This document shows, piece by piece, positions 43,062-52,259 of a DNA stretch of 64,000 bases (position 1 is its first letter; each line of letters starts with the position of its first letter). A program made the translations under genes and the position numbers. The stretch is from the NCBI GenBank assembly GCA_965204525.1, contig OZ241994.1, forward strand, positions 1,488,001-1,552,000, written 5' to 3'. The notes below the pieces were generated by a model. The model was not told where the DNA came from. It did not search any database and saw only the letters and a program-made list of their open reading frames with translations. This DNA is from Bin5 sp965204525. Its GTDB lineage: Bacteria; Chloroflexota; Anaerolineae; Caldilineales; Caldilineaceae.

Positions 43062-44123
43062 GTGTCGAAGATTCTGAAAGTAGGTGTTGTGGGGGTCGGC
43101 GGGATTGCCAAGGCGCATATGCCTGGGTGGACCGCTTCGGAGGAGGCAGAGGTCGTCGCGGGTAGCGATATTTCTGCGGAGGCCTTGGAAAGGTGGGGCG
43201 CGCTCTACGGCGTCAAGAAGCTGGCGAGCGATCCGGCAGAGCTGTTCAACGACCCGGAGATCGATATTGTCGATGTTTGCACACCTAACCGGTACCATGC
43301 CCCGATTGCGATCGCGGCGCTGAACGCCGGCAAACACGTGCTATGCGAAAAGCCGCTGGCGCCGACACCTGGGGAGATACGGCAGATGATCGAGGCGCGG
43401 GATGGCGCCGGCAAGCTGCTGATGACGGCCCAGCATTTTCGCTTCAGAGGGGATTCTCAGGCGCTGAAGGCGGAGGTGAGTACCGGGACGCTGGGTGAAA
43501 TATACCATGCCCGCAGCTGGATGCTGCGCCGGGGCTGGCTGCCAGTCCGGCCGGGCTTCATCTACAAGAAGCACAGCGGCGGGGGTCCAACGATCGATGT
43601 CGGCGTCCACATTCTGGACTTGACGCTCTGGCTGATGGACAACCCCCAGCCGGTGGCGGTCTCCGGTGTAGCCAAGGCGCCGCTGGCCCTCCGAGAGGGG
43701 GCATTCAGCGCGTGGAAGCTGGCCCCCGTGCCCCAGGACATGGACGTGGAGGACTTCGCGGCGGCTTTTGTGCGCTTCGAAAACGGGGCTACGCTTGTTC
43801 TGGAGACCAGCTGGCTGCTTCATCATGACACGCCGGGTGAGGACACACAGATCTGGCTCTATGGCACAGAAGGCGGTTGCCACTGGCCCACTACGAAGAT
43901 CCTCGAAACGAACTACGAGACCAAACAGTTCTCCAACCGTTTTCTGCAACTGACTCAGGACAAAATGGAGCCGCACGCATTGGAATGTGTTGAGTTTGCC
44001 AAGGCGGTCAAGGACGGCGCGCCTTCGCCGGTTCCGGCTGAGCAGTCGCTGCAGGTGCAGGAGATTCTGGATGGCATCTACCGCAGCCAGGAAGAGGGCC
44101 GGGAGGTGCGCGTCGGGAAGTGA
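43062..44123 (+). CDS. Gfo/Idh/MocA family NAD(P)-dependent oxidoreductase
   Basis: 353 residues. The N-terminal Rossmann fold shows VGVVGVGGIAKAHM, then DVCTPNRYHAPIAI and the EKPLAPT motif (about residue 95), whose Lys is catalytic. The C-terminal alpha/beta domain carries HSGGGPTIDVGVHILDLTLW, with the conserved Asp and His. Such enzymes oxidise or reduce sugars, inositols and related compounds; the substrate is not apparent. GTG start with AGGA 7 nt upstream. It is divergent from the ThDP enzyme and followed by an unrelated PspC gene after about 215 nt. Confidence 0.9.
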   Translation: MSKILKVGVVGVGGIAKAHMPGWTASEEAEVVAGSDISAEALERWGALYGVKKLASDPAELFNDPEIDIVDVCTPNRYHAPIAIAALNAGKHVLCEKPLAPTPGEIRQMIEARDGAGKLLMTAQHFRFRGDSQALKAEVSTGTLGEIYHARSWMLRRGWLPVRPGFIYKKHSGGGPTIDVGVHILDLTLWLMDNPQPVAVSGVAKAPLALREGAFSAWKLAPVPQDMDVEDFAAAFVRFENGATLVLETSWLLHHDTPGEDTQIWLYGTEGGCHWPTTKILETNYETKQFSNRFLQLTQDKMEPHALECVEFAKAVKDGAPSPVPAEQSLQVQEILDGIYRSQEEGREVRVGK

Positions 44124-44338
44124 AGGCCGACCGGCAGGTTTGCCGAAAAAGTGGTGCTACGGATTTGGGGGCACGGCAGACTAAGGAGCGCATCTGATGG
44201 GAATTGCACGCCTTGCGCTTTCCTGTTCCAGAGGCTCTGCGAAACTTTTCTTTGGGGGCTGCGTAGAGTCATTTAGTGAGTGCATCGAACCGCGGAGACG
44301 GCGAATCGGCCGCTACCCAAGTTCCCAAGGAGTCAGCC

Positions 44339-45256
44339 ATGAATGAGAATATGCCGAGCCAGCCTGAACAGGCAGTTGGGCCGGAAGAGCAGGAGAGTAC
44401 GGCGCCGGATGCCGAGCAGCCGACAGAGGAGATAGTCGTACCGGTAGAAACGGTCAAGAGTGAACAGTCTACCGGAGCCGAGGAGAATCGGGACACATTT
44501 CTATTCCGTCACCCCGAAGACAAGATGGTTGGCGGGATTTGCGGCGGCTTGGGTGACTATTTCGGGATCGACCCGGTGCTTGTACGCATCATGTGGGTGG
44601 TACTGACGCTCGGGACGGCCGGCACAGGCCTGCTGGCCTACGCCGCGCTGTGGCTCTTGCTTCCCGTTGGTACTGCGAAAGCGGGTCAGCGTGCGCCAGC
44701 GGCACTGGAGTTGAACGAACGCAACGTGGGGCGGGCCGGGCTTCTGCTGGTTGTATTCGGCGTGGTCTGGCTACTGGCAAATCTTGGCATTCTGCCGGCC
44801 TTGTGGCACGTCTTCTGGGGCGTGATGGGGCTGGTCTTCTGGCCGGTGCTGCTGATCGGCGCCGGTTTCCTTTTGCTGAAGAACCAGAAAACGTGGCGCG
44901 GCCGTTTCTTCAGCGCACGCGCGAAGGTACAGGAGAGCAAAACGCGGGCGGCGTCCAGTTTGAACCGCGAATCGGCCAAAGAAGGTCTGCGCCGCGCCAA
45001 GTCCAGCATCCCGCTGAAGCGCAGCCGAGAGGACCGCATGTTTTTCGGCGTGTGCGGTGGCATCGGCAAGGAGATCGGGCTGGACGCCAATCTGGTGCGG
45101 CTGATCTGGGTGGCTTTCGCGATCGGAAGCGTCGGGACAGGCGTTCTGGTATACGTGCTGACCGGTCTGCTGCTGCCGGAGGAAAAAGAGAATTTGAAGC
45201 CGGTCCGAATACAGGAGCCTCAGGACGTAACGGTCATAGACGGGACGGTTGGCTAA
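44339..45256 (+). CDS. membrane protein with two PspC domains
   Basis: 305 residues from ATG 44339, which has AAGGAG 6 nt upstream (an earlier GTG at 44276 is in frame but unsupported). A Glu-rich, probably disordered N-terminus of about 50 residues is followed by PspC domain 1 (MVGGICGGLGDYFGIDPVLV plus helix), a two-helix block (RAGLLLVVFGVVWLLANLG; LVFWPVLLIGAGFLLL), a basic linker, and PspC domain 2 (MFFGVCGGIGKEIGLDANLV plus helix). PspC domains act in envelope-stress sensing. No pspA, pspB or LiaRS-type partner lies here, so this is probably a stand-alone membrane sensor or structural protein. Confidence 0.85.
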   Translation: MNENMPSQPEQAVGPEEQESTAPDAEQPTEEIVVPVETVKSEQSTGAEENRDTFLFRHPEDKMVGGICGGLGDYFGIDPVLVRIMWVVLTLGTAGTGLLAYAALWLLLPVGTAKAGQRAPAALELNERNVGRAGLLLVVFGVVWLLANLGILPALWHVFWGVMGLVFWPVLLIGAGFLLLKNQKTWRGRFFSARAKVQESKTRAASSLNRESAKEGLRRAKSSIPLKRSREDRMFFGVCGGIGKEIGLDANLVRLIWVAFAIGSVGTGVLVYVLTGLLLPEEKENLKPVRIQEPQDVTVIDGTVG

Positions 45257-45342
45257 GACCAGGCCTGGAATATCACGTTCTGAGTAGCGCAGCGCCCTAC
45301 GTGCGGTCAGACGAGTTCCAGTGCAGGCAGGGAGCGTGAGAA

Positions 45343-45573
45343 TTGGGCAAGTCTGAAAATTTCGTTATCGGTCTGATTCTGGGTACAGCAGTTGGCGCCG
45401 CGGTGGCCTATGTTTTCGGGCCATCGCGAGCTACTACCTTCGACGCCAAATATCAGTCACGCTGGGACCGGGCTCTTGCCGAGGGGAAAGAGGCTGAACT
45501 GAAGCGGAAGGCAGAATTGGAAGAGGAGCTGGCCGAGACGAAGCGGCGCCACACGCCAGGACAAGGGGGTTAA
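45343..45573 (+). CDS. small YtxH-like membrane protein
   Basis: 76 residues beginning with a Gly/Ala-rich membrane helix (FVIGLILGTAVGAAVAYVFG), then a charged coiled helix (EGKEAELKRKAELEEELAET). This arrangement is typical of YtxH-like small proteins, which are often linked to general or envelope stress. TTG 45343 is the apparent start; GGGAG stands about 10 nt upstream. It follows the PspC protein on the same strand by 86 nt. Function unknown. Confidence 0.6.
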   Translation: MGKSENFVIGLILGTAVGAAVAYVFGPSRATTFDAKYQSRWDRALAEGKEAELKRKAELEEELAETKRRHTPGQGG

Positions 45574-45659
45574 GGGCCGCAGCAAGCCCCGGCGCTGCGC
45601 GTCAGCGGCCGGTCACGCTCGCTGCGTGCGGTCGCATCACGGCAGAACAGGGGTGCCGC

Positions 45660-46496
45660 CTACTTCTGGCAGCCTGGACAGAAATGGGTACTGCGCTGGC
45701 CCAAAACAGTGCGGCTGATAAGCGCTCCGCAACAGAAGCACGGTTCGCCGCCGCGGCGGAAGACCTGGAACTGTTCCTGAAATCCGCCCTTTGCTCCTGT
45801 AGGCGGAGCATAGTTTTGCAGTGAACTTCCCTGGGCCTCGATCCCCGCGAGCAGCACTTCCCGCAGAGCCAGGTGAAGACGCTCAATCTCCTTGAGGTTC
45901 AGCGAGCCTCCGGTACGCCGGGGGTCGATCCTGGCGCGGAACAGCGATTCGTCGGCGTAAATGTTGCCCACTCCGGCAAGCACGGTCTGATTGAGCAGGA
46001 GCGCTTTGATATTTGCTTTGCGTCCTGCCAGGTTTTCAGCCAGGGTCTGGGGGACAAAGGCTTCCTCCAGCGGTTCGGGACCCAACTTTCCGACTACGCT
46101 CTCCGTATCCTCGACTAACCAGATTCGCCCGAACTTGCGCATGTCGCGGAATCTCAATTCTTCTCCCGTATCCAGTTCGAGCAGAACGTGGGTGTGCTTG
46201 TCTACGGGGCTCGCCGCCGACCCTGAGTCCGATGCCGCGGGAGGGTGAAGCCGCAGTTCGCCGGTCATGCGCAGGTGGACAATAAGTGTTTCTCCGCTGT
46301 CCAAACCGAGCAGAATGTATTTGCCGCGCCGTCCAAAGGAAGCAAAACGCCGCCCGCGGACCAGATCCGTAAAACGGGCAGCATCAGGGACCGCTATTGT
46401 GCGGGGCCAGCGCACCTCGGCCTCCAGAATAGTCTTTCCTGTAAGCAGAGGTTCGAGCGCCCGCACATAGGTCTCAACTTCGGGGAGTTCAGGCAC
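45660..46496 (-). CDS. mutM: formamidopyrimidine-DNA glycosylase
   Basis: 278 residues. The N-terminal PELPEVET gives the catalytic Pro2 and Glu3 right after Met removal. FGRRGKYILLGL carries the conserved Lys (about residue 57), VGNIYADESLFRARIDP is the helix-two-turns-helix, and the C-terminal zinc finger has four cysteines (CFCCG and CPGC) ending in Gln-Lys. It removes 8-oxoguanine and formamidopyrimidines from DNA and cuts the strand. Its start overlaps the anti-sigma gene's end by 8 bases, so it is probably the third gene of the ECF sigma operon. The insert PPAASDSGSAASP is a non-conserved loop. Confidence 0.95.
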   Translation of the reverse strand: MPELPEVETYVRALEPLLTGKTILEAEVRWPRTIAVPDAARFTDLVRGRRFASFGRRGKYILLGLDSGETLIVHLRMTGELRLHPPAASDSGSAASPVDKHTHVLLELDTGEELRFRDMRKFGRIWLVEDTESVVGKLGPEPLEEAFVPQTLAENLAGRKANIKALLLNQTVLAGVGNIYADESLFRARIDPRRTGGSLNLKEIERLHLALREVLLAGIEAQGSSLQNYAPPTGAKGGFQEQFQVFRRGGEPCFCCGALISRTVLGQRSTHFCPGCQK

Positions 46497-47340
46497 GGCC
46501 GCGTCTGGACCTGGTCCGGCTAAGCAGCCAGAGCACGATCACGGCCAGGACAAGAAGGATTCGGGCATACCTGAAGATAGTAACCCAGGGTTGCCCGGAA
46601 GGACCTGCGCTCTCGCTTCCGGTGAGTTGTTGCTGGCTCGATTCCACAGCCGGGGAACTCGTTTCTGGCTGCACGGGCGCGGCGGCAACGGGCTCCTGCT
46701 CCGAGCCAGCGGTACTCTGTTCTTCTTCTCCGGTACTCATCACGCCGAAGACGGGTTCGTCGTCCTCTTGCCCGGACCCTTCATCTGCGGTCTCTTGCGA
46801 ACTCCCGGCGCCGGAATCAGCTTGTCCTGACAAGGAGCCGCCCACCGCGGTCACCTGGGCCTGGGGCACTGAGGGGGCGCTCGAGAGCTGCTCGCTATCG
46901 CCAGAGGGCGGCCCAAACTGTGTCTGTTGCAACTGAAACTCAGCGACAAAGACCAGCAGTAGAAGGACCGCGGCCAGCGCCGCTGCGTTGCGCAGTGCCA
47001 GATCGCCGCCATTCAGGAATCTCAGAAGCCGCTGCCAAGCGGTATCTTCAGAAACATCGACTTGACTGGGAGGCGGCGGCCCCACTTTGGCCAGACTGCG
47101 CCGCTCTTGCAGCACGTCCGCGACCTGATCTTCGGTCAGGGTAAACGATCGGGGGAGGGGCACACTCGGCATATCCTGCAACAGCTGGACGGTCTGGCGC
47201 AGCGTATTCACTTCCCAGGCGACCTGTTCGCTGGCCGCCATGGCAGCTTCGACGCGCTGACGTTCTTCAGTGGTAACATCACCGTCTACGTAGGCTGCGA
47301 CCAGATCTTCATCGACCGAATTCAGGTTTTGAGGATCCAT
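46489..47340 (-). CDS. membrane anti-sigma factor
   Basis: 284 residues from ATG 47340 (an in-frame TTG at 47439 exists, but the conserved region begins at this Met). The N-terminus is a zinc-less anti-sigma-type helical domain (SVDEDLVAAYVDGDVTTEER; VAWEVNTLRQTVQLLQDMP). A membrane helix lies in the middle (LRNAAALAAVLLLLVFVAEF), followed by a long Ser/Gly/Gln/Glu-rich extracytoplasmic segment and a C-terminal second helix (ILLVLAVIVLWLL). It follows the ECF sigma gene by about 130 nt and overlaps mutM by 8 nt. By position it should hold the sigma factor at the membrane. The CHCC zinc motif of ZAS anti-sigmas is absent. Confidence 0.8.
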   Translation of the reverse strand: MDPQNLNSVDEDLVAAYVDGDVTTEERQRVEAAMAASEQVAWEVNTLRQTVQLLQDMPSVPLPRSFTLTEDQVADVLQERRSLAKVGPPPPSQVDVSEDTAWQRLLRFLNGGDLALRNAAALAAVLLLLVFVAEFQLQQTQFGPPSGDSEQLSSAPSVPQAQVTAVGGSLSGQADSGAGSSQETADEGSGQEDDEPVFGVMSTGEEEQSTAGSEQEPVAAAPVQPETSSPAVESSQQQLTGSESAGPSGQPWVTIFRYARILLVLAVIVLWLLSRTRSRRGRA

Positions 47341-47473
47341 AATTCGTTTGCTCTTATTGCCGACGTCCTGGCTTGAATGACCTATTCGTTCTTCACCGCC
47401 TGACCGCCACTTTCTCTGAAGGAAGCTGGATTCTTGCAACTAAACTGGCAATCGGAAGAGGTACAGTTCACCC

Positions 47474-48064
47474 CTACTCCAATGAATGACGATAGACCGC
47501 AGGCAAAAGTTCCGCGTTCTTGCTCAAATAGTCGCGCACCCTTCCGCGCGCACGATTAATTCTGGATTTGACTGTACCCACGGCAGCGCTGGTGATCTCC
47601 GCGATCTCCTCATATGCGTACCCTTCGACGTCACGCAGAACGATGGCGGTGCGCAGGACCTCGGGCAGTGAGGTGATGGCCGATCCGATAAGCGCCTGAA
47701 GCTCCCTCCGTTCGGCGTATTCCTGGGGAGATTCGCTGCGATCGGTCAGGACAGTGACATACTCGTCTTCCACGGGCATGTCGTCGAGGCTTTCGGTGCG
47801 CTTTCGTTGCCGGCTTCGCAGATGATCGTAGCAGGTATTGACGACGATACGCATCAGCCAACTCTTGAAATTGCCGCCGCGATAGTTTTCAAGCGCTCGA
47901 AAGGCTTTGATAAAGCTGTCCTGCAAGGCATCTGCGGCTGAATCGGGGTCGTCGAGCAGGCGATAGGCGACACCGTAGGCAAGACCCTGGTATTCGATAA
48001 CCAGTTGGTTGAACGCTTCCAGGTCTCCCTGCAGCGAGCGTTCTATTAGATTGTCCTGGTCCAT
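47474..48064 (-). CDS. ECF RNA polymerase sigma factor
   Basis: 196 residues. Region 2 is visible as FNQLVIEYQGLAYGVAYRLL, DSAADALQDSFIKAFRAL (the -10 recognition and core-binding helices) and GGNFKSWLMRIVVNTCYDH. Region 4 is LPEVLRTAIVLRDVEGYAYE followed by IAEITSAAVGTVKSRINRAR (the -35 helix-turn-helix). This matches the SigE/SigW type of group 4 sigma factors. Its gene heads an operon with an anti-sigma factor and mutM, so the regulon may include oxidative-damage repair. The DNA upstream also carries the divergent tRNA-Leu promoter. Confidence 0.95.
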   Translation of the reverse strand: MDQDNLIERSLQGDLEAFNQLVIEYQGLAYGVAYRLLDDPDSAADALQDSFIKAFRALENYRGGNFKSWLMRIVVNTCYDHLRSRQRKRTESLDDMPVEDEYVTVLTDRSESPQEYAERRELQALIGSAITSLPEVLRTAIVLRDVEGYAYEEIAEITSAAVGTVKSRINRARGRVRDYLSKNAELLPAVYRHSLE

Positions 48065-48219
48065 GAACAGTCTGCTTTGTCACCTTTGCGGCGGACCACA
48101 CTGGATTGAGGCGAACGATGGACTGTGTCCCGCTCGCCGCGCAACCGCGCGGCTCGCTTTAAATAAAGGCAAATGCGAACAAAATTCCAGGGACGCAAGT
48201 AAGCGCATTTGCCGGTTAT

Positions 48220-48249
48220 TTGACTGAAATTGGCCCTAACCGCTATAAT
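48220..48249 (+). promoter_or_regulatory. promoter of tRNA-Leu
   Basis: TTGACT (48220-48225) and the consensus TATAAT (48244-48249) are separated by 18 bases. The expected +1 (about 48256) lies only two or so bases before the mature tRNA 5' end at 48258. Confidence 0.7.
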
Positions 48250-48257
48250 TTTTCCAG

Positions 48258-48342
<85 letters not shown>

Positions 48343-48711
48343 GTTTGTAGTAGGATTTCCCCGCTCGGACAGAGCAGGATTCGGGCAGAATATCCCCCAT
48401 CCCATTTGCTTTTCATTATATCAGGCGCGTAGCCGTTTCTCCATTATGCCTAAAGCATCCTATCATTGCCATCCCGCGAACTTCAAGACTGGATTGTAAT
48501 TCCTGATTGAATTCGGCTTCACTGCGTTTGGGCAGAGCGTTCGGTCGATCTCCCGTCTGGGGAAAGAGGACCAGATGGGGATTTGAGGGCAATGCGATGC
48601 TCTCGGAGACCCCAGTGACGCCGCCGCCAACAACCCATTGGAGATAGTTTGGTCATTCTGGCACAATAGAGGCTGTCTTTGCCTGCACTGCCGTGCCTGA
48701 AAGGAGTTAGC

Positions 48712-50589
48712 ATGTCTGTCGAATTCTTGCGCGCAACGCCCCTTTTTCACGATTTGTCCGAAACAGAGCTGGAAGAAATCGTGTCGATCCTGCGCGAAGA
48801 GAGTCAGCCGGGCGGGGCTACCATCTTTCGCAGTGATGAGAACTGCAGTGACCTTTACCTGATTCGGAGCGGATTTGTCCGGTTATTTGATTCATACGGC
48901 TCAGTTCTGGCGACGCTTGGCCCGGGTAGTCTGTTGGGCGAGGCCGAGTTTTTGCGAGGTCTGGCCCACAACACGAGCGCGGTGGCGGCCTCAGATGTTC
49001 ATTTGTGGTCCTTGCCCGACTCGGAACTGCGCCAACTACTACAGAGGCAGAACGGTATTGGAATCAAACTCAGCCAGAATTTTGGCGAACAGATTTCGCA
49101 GTTGGAAGACTACCTGGTAGAACAGCTCGTCAAGACGCGGGCGCTGGGGGGGCTTCCTCACCGGGTGATCGGGCCCATGGCACGAAGTATGCAGCCCCGC
49201 CAGCTGCAGCGAGGCAGTTTCCTTTATCAGACCGGCCAACAGGCAGAGGCACTCTACCTGTTGGAGAGAGGCGCGCTGGAGTTGCAGCCTTCTCCTACGC
49301 CGGAGGAGCCTAGCCCGACGGCAAGTCTGATTGAACCGGGAAATCTGTTCGGCGTCCTGCCTCTGTTGACAAATAAGGCGTACGATGCAAGCGCGTTTTC
49401 GGTAGACGAGTGCCTGATCTGGTCATTGCCCGCGGCTACCTTTCACAATTTGAGCAGCCAGTATCCGCACCTGCGCCGGGCGCTGGGCCGACACAGCCGC
49501 AGCAGGTTAAGCCTGATCGACCAGACCCAGGCGGTGGTGCGGTTGGCTCAGACGCCGCTTTTTGGCAAGCTGGAACCCTCCAATTTGCACGCCGTTGCAC
49601 AGAGGCTGGTACTGCAGCATGTCCCGTCAGGTGAGTCGATCTACCGGCTCGGAGACAGCAGTGATGCTCTGTTTCTGGTCGATGACGGCGAGGTGGAACT
49701 GACGGCAGAAAATGAGAGTGGTGTCCTACAGGAGTTGGCCCGCGTTGAAGTAGGCAGCTATTTTGGCGCCATGAGCCTGCTGACAGGCGAGGACCGAATG
49801 GAAAATGCCACCGCCATTCGCAACACGAATCTATGGGTCCTTTACAGATCGGATCTCGAAGAACTGGTGGGACGGCTTCCTGCCATAAGAGAGGCACTTG
49901 ACCAGGCAGCTGGCGCGCGTCCTGCCTCACGGCCTGAGGCAGTGACTGCGGAGAGGCTGCGCCGTTTTCCCCTGCTGGCCAACCTCGACATCGATGAGCT
50001 AAGAGAAGTGGCACGCCACTTGAGACAGGCCCATTTGAGGCCCGGTGAGCAGGTATTCCGGGCCGGCGCGCCCAGCGATGCGCTCTATTTCATCGAGAGG
50101 GGGGTTGTCCGACTTCAGTTGTTGAACGGGGCGGGCAGTTGGACCCGCGGTGAGGGCGAGGTCTTTGGGGAGAAGGCCATATTGTCGGACGAGCCATATG
50201 GCCAGAGTGCGTTCGCCGAGACCGACGTAGACCTGCTCTACGTTGAATATCCTGGGCTGGAGTTTCTCAAATCGCGCTTGCCTTCGGTTGCCACTGACCT
50301 GCATCGCATACTGAGCCAGCCTGCCGGGCGTGAGGACGTCTATGCGGAGCCGCCGCCACGGCCAAGCGTCGAACCGTCAATGGAGGCGCCGCCAGGTATT
50401 TCTCCGGGACGACGTGAGCCGACTCCAGCCGATAGCTTTCCACCCCCTGCCGGTCGACCTTATCCGGACGGCGGAGGTTGGTTCAGCAATCTGAGCAGTT
50501 GGGGGAAAGTCCGCCTGGTGCTTGTCGTCTTACTGCTTGCTTACCTCGGCATCGTGGTCGCGCCCAATCTGCTTGGCATCACTTTCTGA
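48712..50589 (+). CDS. tail-anchored protein with four cyclic-nucleotide-binding-like domains
   Basis: 625 residues from ATG 48712 (AAGGAG 5 nt upstream). Four CNB (cupin-like) domains lie in tandem, at about residues 5-115, 155-265, 275-400 and 410-535. Each has the P-G-x-x-I/F and D-x-L/Y-x-(I/V) strand pattern, for example GGATIFRSDENCSDLYLIRS, RGSFLYQTGQQAEALYLLER and GEQVFRAGAPSDALYFIERG. The phosphate-binding cassette lacks its key Arg in all four (HNTSA, AYDASA, MENATA, YGQSA), so cAMP or cGMP binding is doubtful. A Pro-rich segment (about 545-590) leads to one C-terminal membrane helix (RLVLVVLLLAYLGIVV). There is no enzyme or DNA-binding domain. It may be a scaffold or ligand sensor at the inner membrane. 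Confidence 0.82.
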   Translation: MSVEFLRATPLFHDLSETELEEIVSILREESQPGGATIFRSDENCSDLYLIRSGFVRLFDSYGSVLATLGPGSLLGEAEFLRGLAHNTSAVAASDVHLWSLPDSELRQLLQRQNGIGIKLSQNFGEQISQLEDYLVEQLVKTRALGGLPHRVIGPMARSMQPRQLQRGSFLYQTGQQAEALYLLERGALELQPSPTPEEPSPTASLIEPGNLFGVLPLLTNKAYDASAFSVDECLIWSLPAATFHNLSSQYPHLRRALGRHSRSRLSLIDQTQAVVRLAQTPLFGKLEPSNLHAVAQRLVLQHVPSGESIYRLGDSSDALFLVDDGEVELTAENESGVLQELARVEVGSYFGAMSLLTGEDRMENATAIRNTNLWVLYRSDLEELVGRLPAIREALDQAAGARPASRPEAVTAERLRRFPLLANLDIDELREVARHLRQAHLRPGEQVFRAGAPSDALYFIERGVVRLQLLNGAGSWTRGEGEVFGEKAILSDEPYGQSAFAETDVDLLYVEYPGLEFLKSRLPSVATDLHRILSQPAGREDVYAEPPPRPSVEPSMEAPPGISPGRREPTPADSFPPPAGRPYPDGGGWFSNLSSWGKVRLVLVVLLLAYLGIVVAPNLLGITF

Positions 50590-50666
50590 CCAATCCCAGC
50601 GGCCTATGGCGGTGGGCAGGCATCCGCCAGAAACAGTGCCGATGCGGGCGCCGCGCTTACCCCTTT

Positions 50667-51713
50667 TCACCATCCCTTTGCCAGGACCGGCCACTCCAGC
50701 TCCACTTCGCCATTCCTGTGTCCGACAATGTGCGGGAAGAGATTGTTGGATACGCAACAGTGGTTGACGAGGACGCTGACCCGTTCCCCAATCTCCGGCT
50801 TGCGGGCACAGCGCGACACATCCACGTGGCCATGTTCCTCTGAAAGCTTGAATATCTCCGCTTGCGGGTACTCTACGATCAGGCCGTGCCCGGGAGACTG
50901 GCGGGCGCCGTCTGCGGCGAGCGACTTGCTCCCCGAATCAAGGACAACCCTGTCTTCGGTCGGGCGGCTGACGACGGTGGCCAAAACAATGTAGGAGCAG
51001 TCTTCGAGCTTCATGGCGCCGGCATCGACCAGGTTGCGGTCGCCGTAGACGTACATGCCGGCCCGGTGTTCTGTCATTTCGGTGAACTCGTGGGCCTGCC
51101 ACATGACGAATGAACTGCCACCGCTGACCCGCTCGACGGCCAGCCCGTCCTGGGCCAGCAGCATCTTTGCCTCGCCCATGAAGGCGTTCGACTCGGGGTT
51201 TGAGGGGTAGACCATCAGCCCGCCAAAGTGTAGATGCGACGCGCTGTCGATCTGCCGAGCCAGTTCGCGGACGCCTTCCGGCGTCGTCACACCGCAACGC
51301 TCATAGCCGCCATCCATTTCGATCAGGACAGGGAGGACCGTGCCTTCCTGGGCAGCGACTTCTGCGTATCCGGCTATAGTGCGGGCGGAGTCTGCCGTCA
51401 CGCTCATCTCTGCCCGCCGCGACAGGAGCATGAGGCGTCTGAGTTTCGTCTTGCTAAGCAGATTATAGGGCAGAAAGATATCTCTGATCCCCGAGCTGCA
51501 CATAACCTCCGCCTCGCTGAGGGTTTGGCAAGTGATGCCGACCGCGCCTGCCTCCATCTGCATATGGGCGATGGCAGGGATGCGGTGGGTCTTGATATGG
51601 GGACGGTTATCGATGTCGTGGCTGGCAAGATAGCTCTGAAGGCGCCCGATGTTGGCGGAGAGGCGGTCCAGATCGACGACGCCGATGGGAGTTTCCAGTT
51701 CCTCGATATGCAT
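50667..51713 (-). CDS. D-threonine aldolase/D-serine dehydratase-like PLP enzyme
   Basis: 348 residues with the fold III alanine-racemase N-terminal barrel. The start ETPIGVVDLDRLSANI and the PLP Lys in RPHIKTHRIPAIAHMQMEAG (about residue 40) are visible. GGSSFVMWQ near residue 200 is a PLP-phosphate loop, and the C-terminal beta domain carries the zinc-type His-Cys pair (VNHCCVSNNLFP). Members cleave D-threonine or dehydrate D-serine; the substrate is open. Convergent with the four-CNB gene; its start lies 5 nt from the stop of the next minus-strand gene upstream, so they probably form an operon. Confidence 0.85.
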   Translation of the reverse strand: MHIEELETPIGVVDLDRLSANIGRLQSYLASHDIDNRPHIKTHRIPAIAHMQMEAGAVGITCQTLSEAEVMCSSGIRDIFLPYNLLSKTKLRRLMLLSRRAEMSVTADSARTIAGYAEVAAQEGTVLPVLIEMDGGYERCGVTTPEGVRELARQIDSASHLHFGGLMVYPSNPESNAFMGEAKMLLAQDGLAVERVSGGSSFVMWQAHEFTEMTEHRAGMYVYGDRNLVDAGAMKLEDCSYIVLATVVSRPTEDRVVLDSGSKSLAADGARQSPGHGLIVEYPQAEIFKLSEEHGHVDVSRCARKPEIGERVSVLVNHCCVSNNLFPHIVGHRNGEVELEWPVLAKGW

Positions 51714-51717
51714 GACG

Positions 51718-52050
51718 TTACCTCGATGGCAGGAAAAGGAGCACTATCAGGATGACTTCGATCGCTTTGGTCACGAGGCCGAGTCCATAGTTAAGCGGCT
51801 GTGGAAAGATTGCAAAGTAACCGACGATCGTTACCGCGGTATAGACAATCAAGACCCAACGAATCTGGCTTCTCCAGTTTGCCAACTGAGGGAGCAGATA
51901 GAGACCAATGGCCAGCGCGATGAAGCCAAGCCCGTTCAGGACCAGAATAAAGTAACTCTGAAGGCCCACGAACAGATGGATCAGACCTGTCAGCAGTGCG
52001 AGGCCGATGATGCGTTTCGACTGCGAACTCAAAGAACTCAGGTCTTCCAT
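51718..52050 (-). CDS. small four-helix membrane protein of unknown function
   Basis: 110 residues, nearly all in four membrane helices: IIGLALLTGLIHLFVGL, FILVLNGLGFIALAIGLYLL, IRWVLIVYTAVTIVGYFAIF and GLVTKAIEVILIVLLFL. I do not recognise a named family; similar short proteins occur widely in bacteria as conserved membrane proteins. ATG 52050. It lies 5 nt upstream of the aldolase-like gene on the same strand, so the two are probably co-transcribed. Its function is unknown. Confidence 0.7.
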   Translation of the reverse strand: MEDLSSLSSQSKRIIGLALLTGLIHLFVGLQSYFILVLNGLGFIALAIGLYLLPQLANWRSQIRWVLIVYTAVTIVGYFAIFPQPLNYGLGLVTKAIEVILIVLLFLPSR

Positions 52051-52259
52051 GATCCTTTTTCTCCTTTACTGGGTCCAACTCAAGTATTCCAGCGTGAGCG
52101 GGACTGAATCACTCTTTATCATTGCATAAACTTGCGTTTCTCACAACGCCGGTTTTTGGATTGGTGTTTGAAGATTTCGGATGAAGATTCGCTACTGCAT
52201 TGAGATGTTAACGACGCCAAAGGGCCCGGACTGCGGTTGGTTGTGCGTCCGTACATCAG

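Noticed and set aside
42526..43077. 183-codon plus-strand frame over the divergent promoter region
   Set aside because: It begins inside the ThDP gene and ends in the Gfo/Idh gene, and holds no family motif; the region is better read as promoters plus a short repeat.
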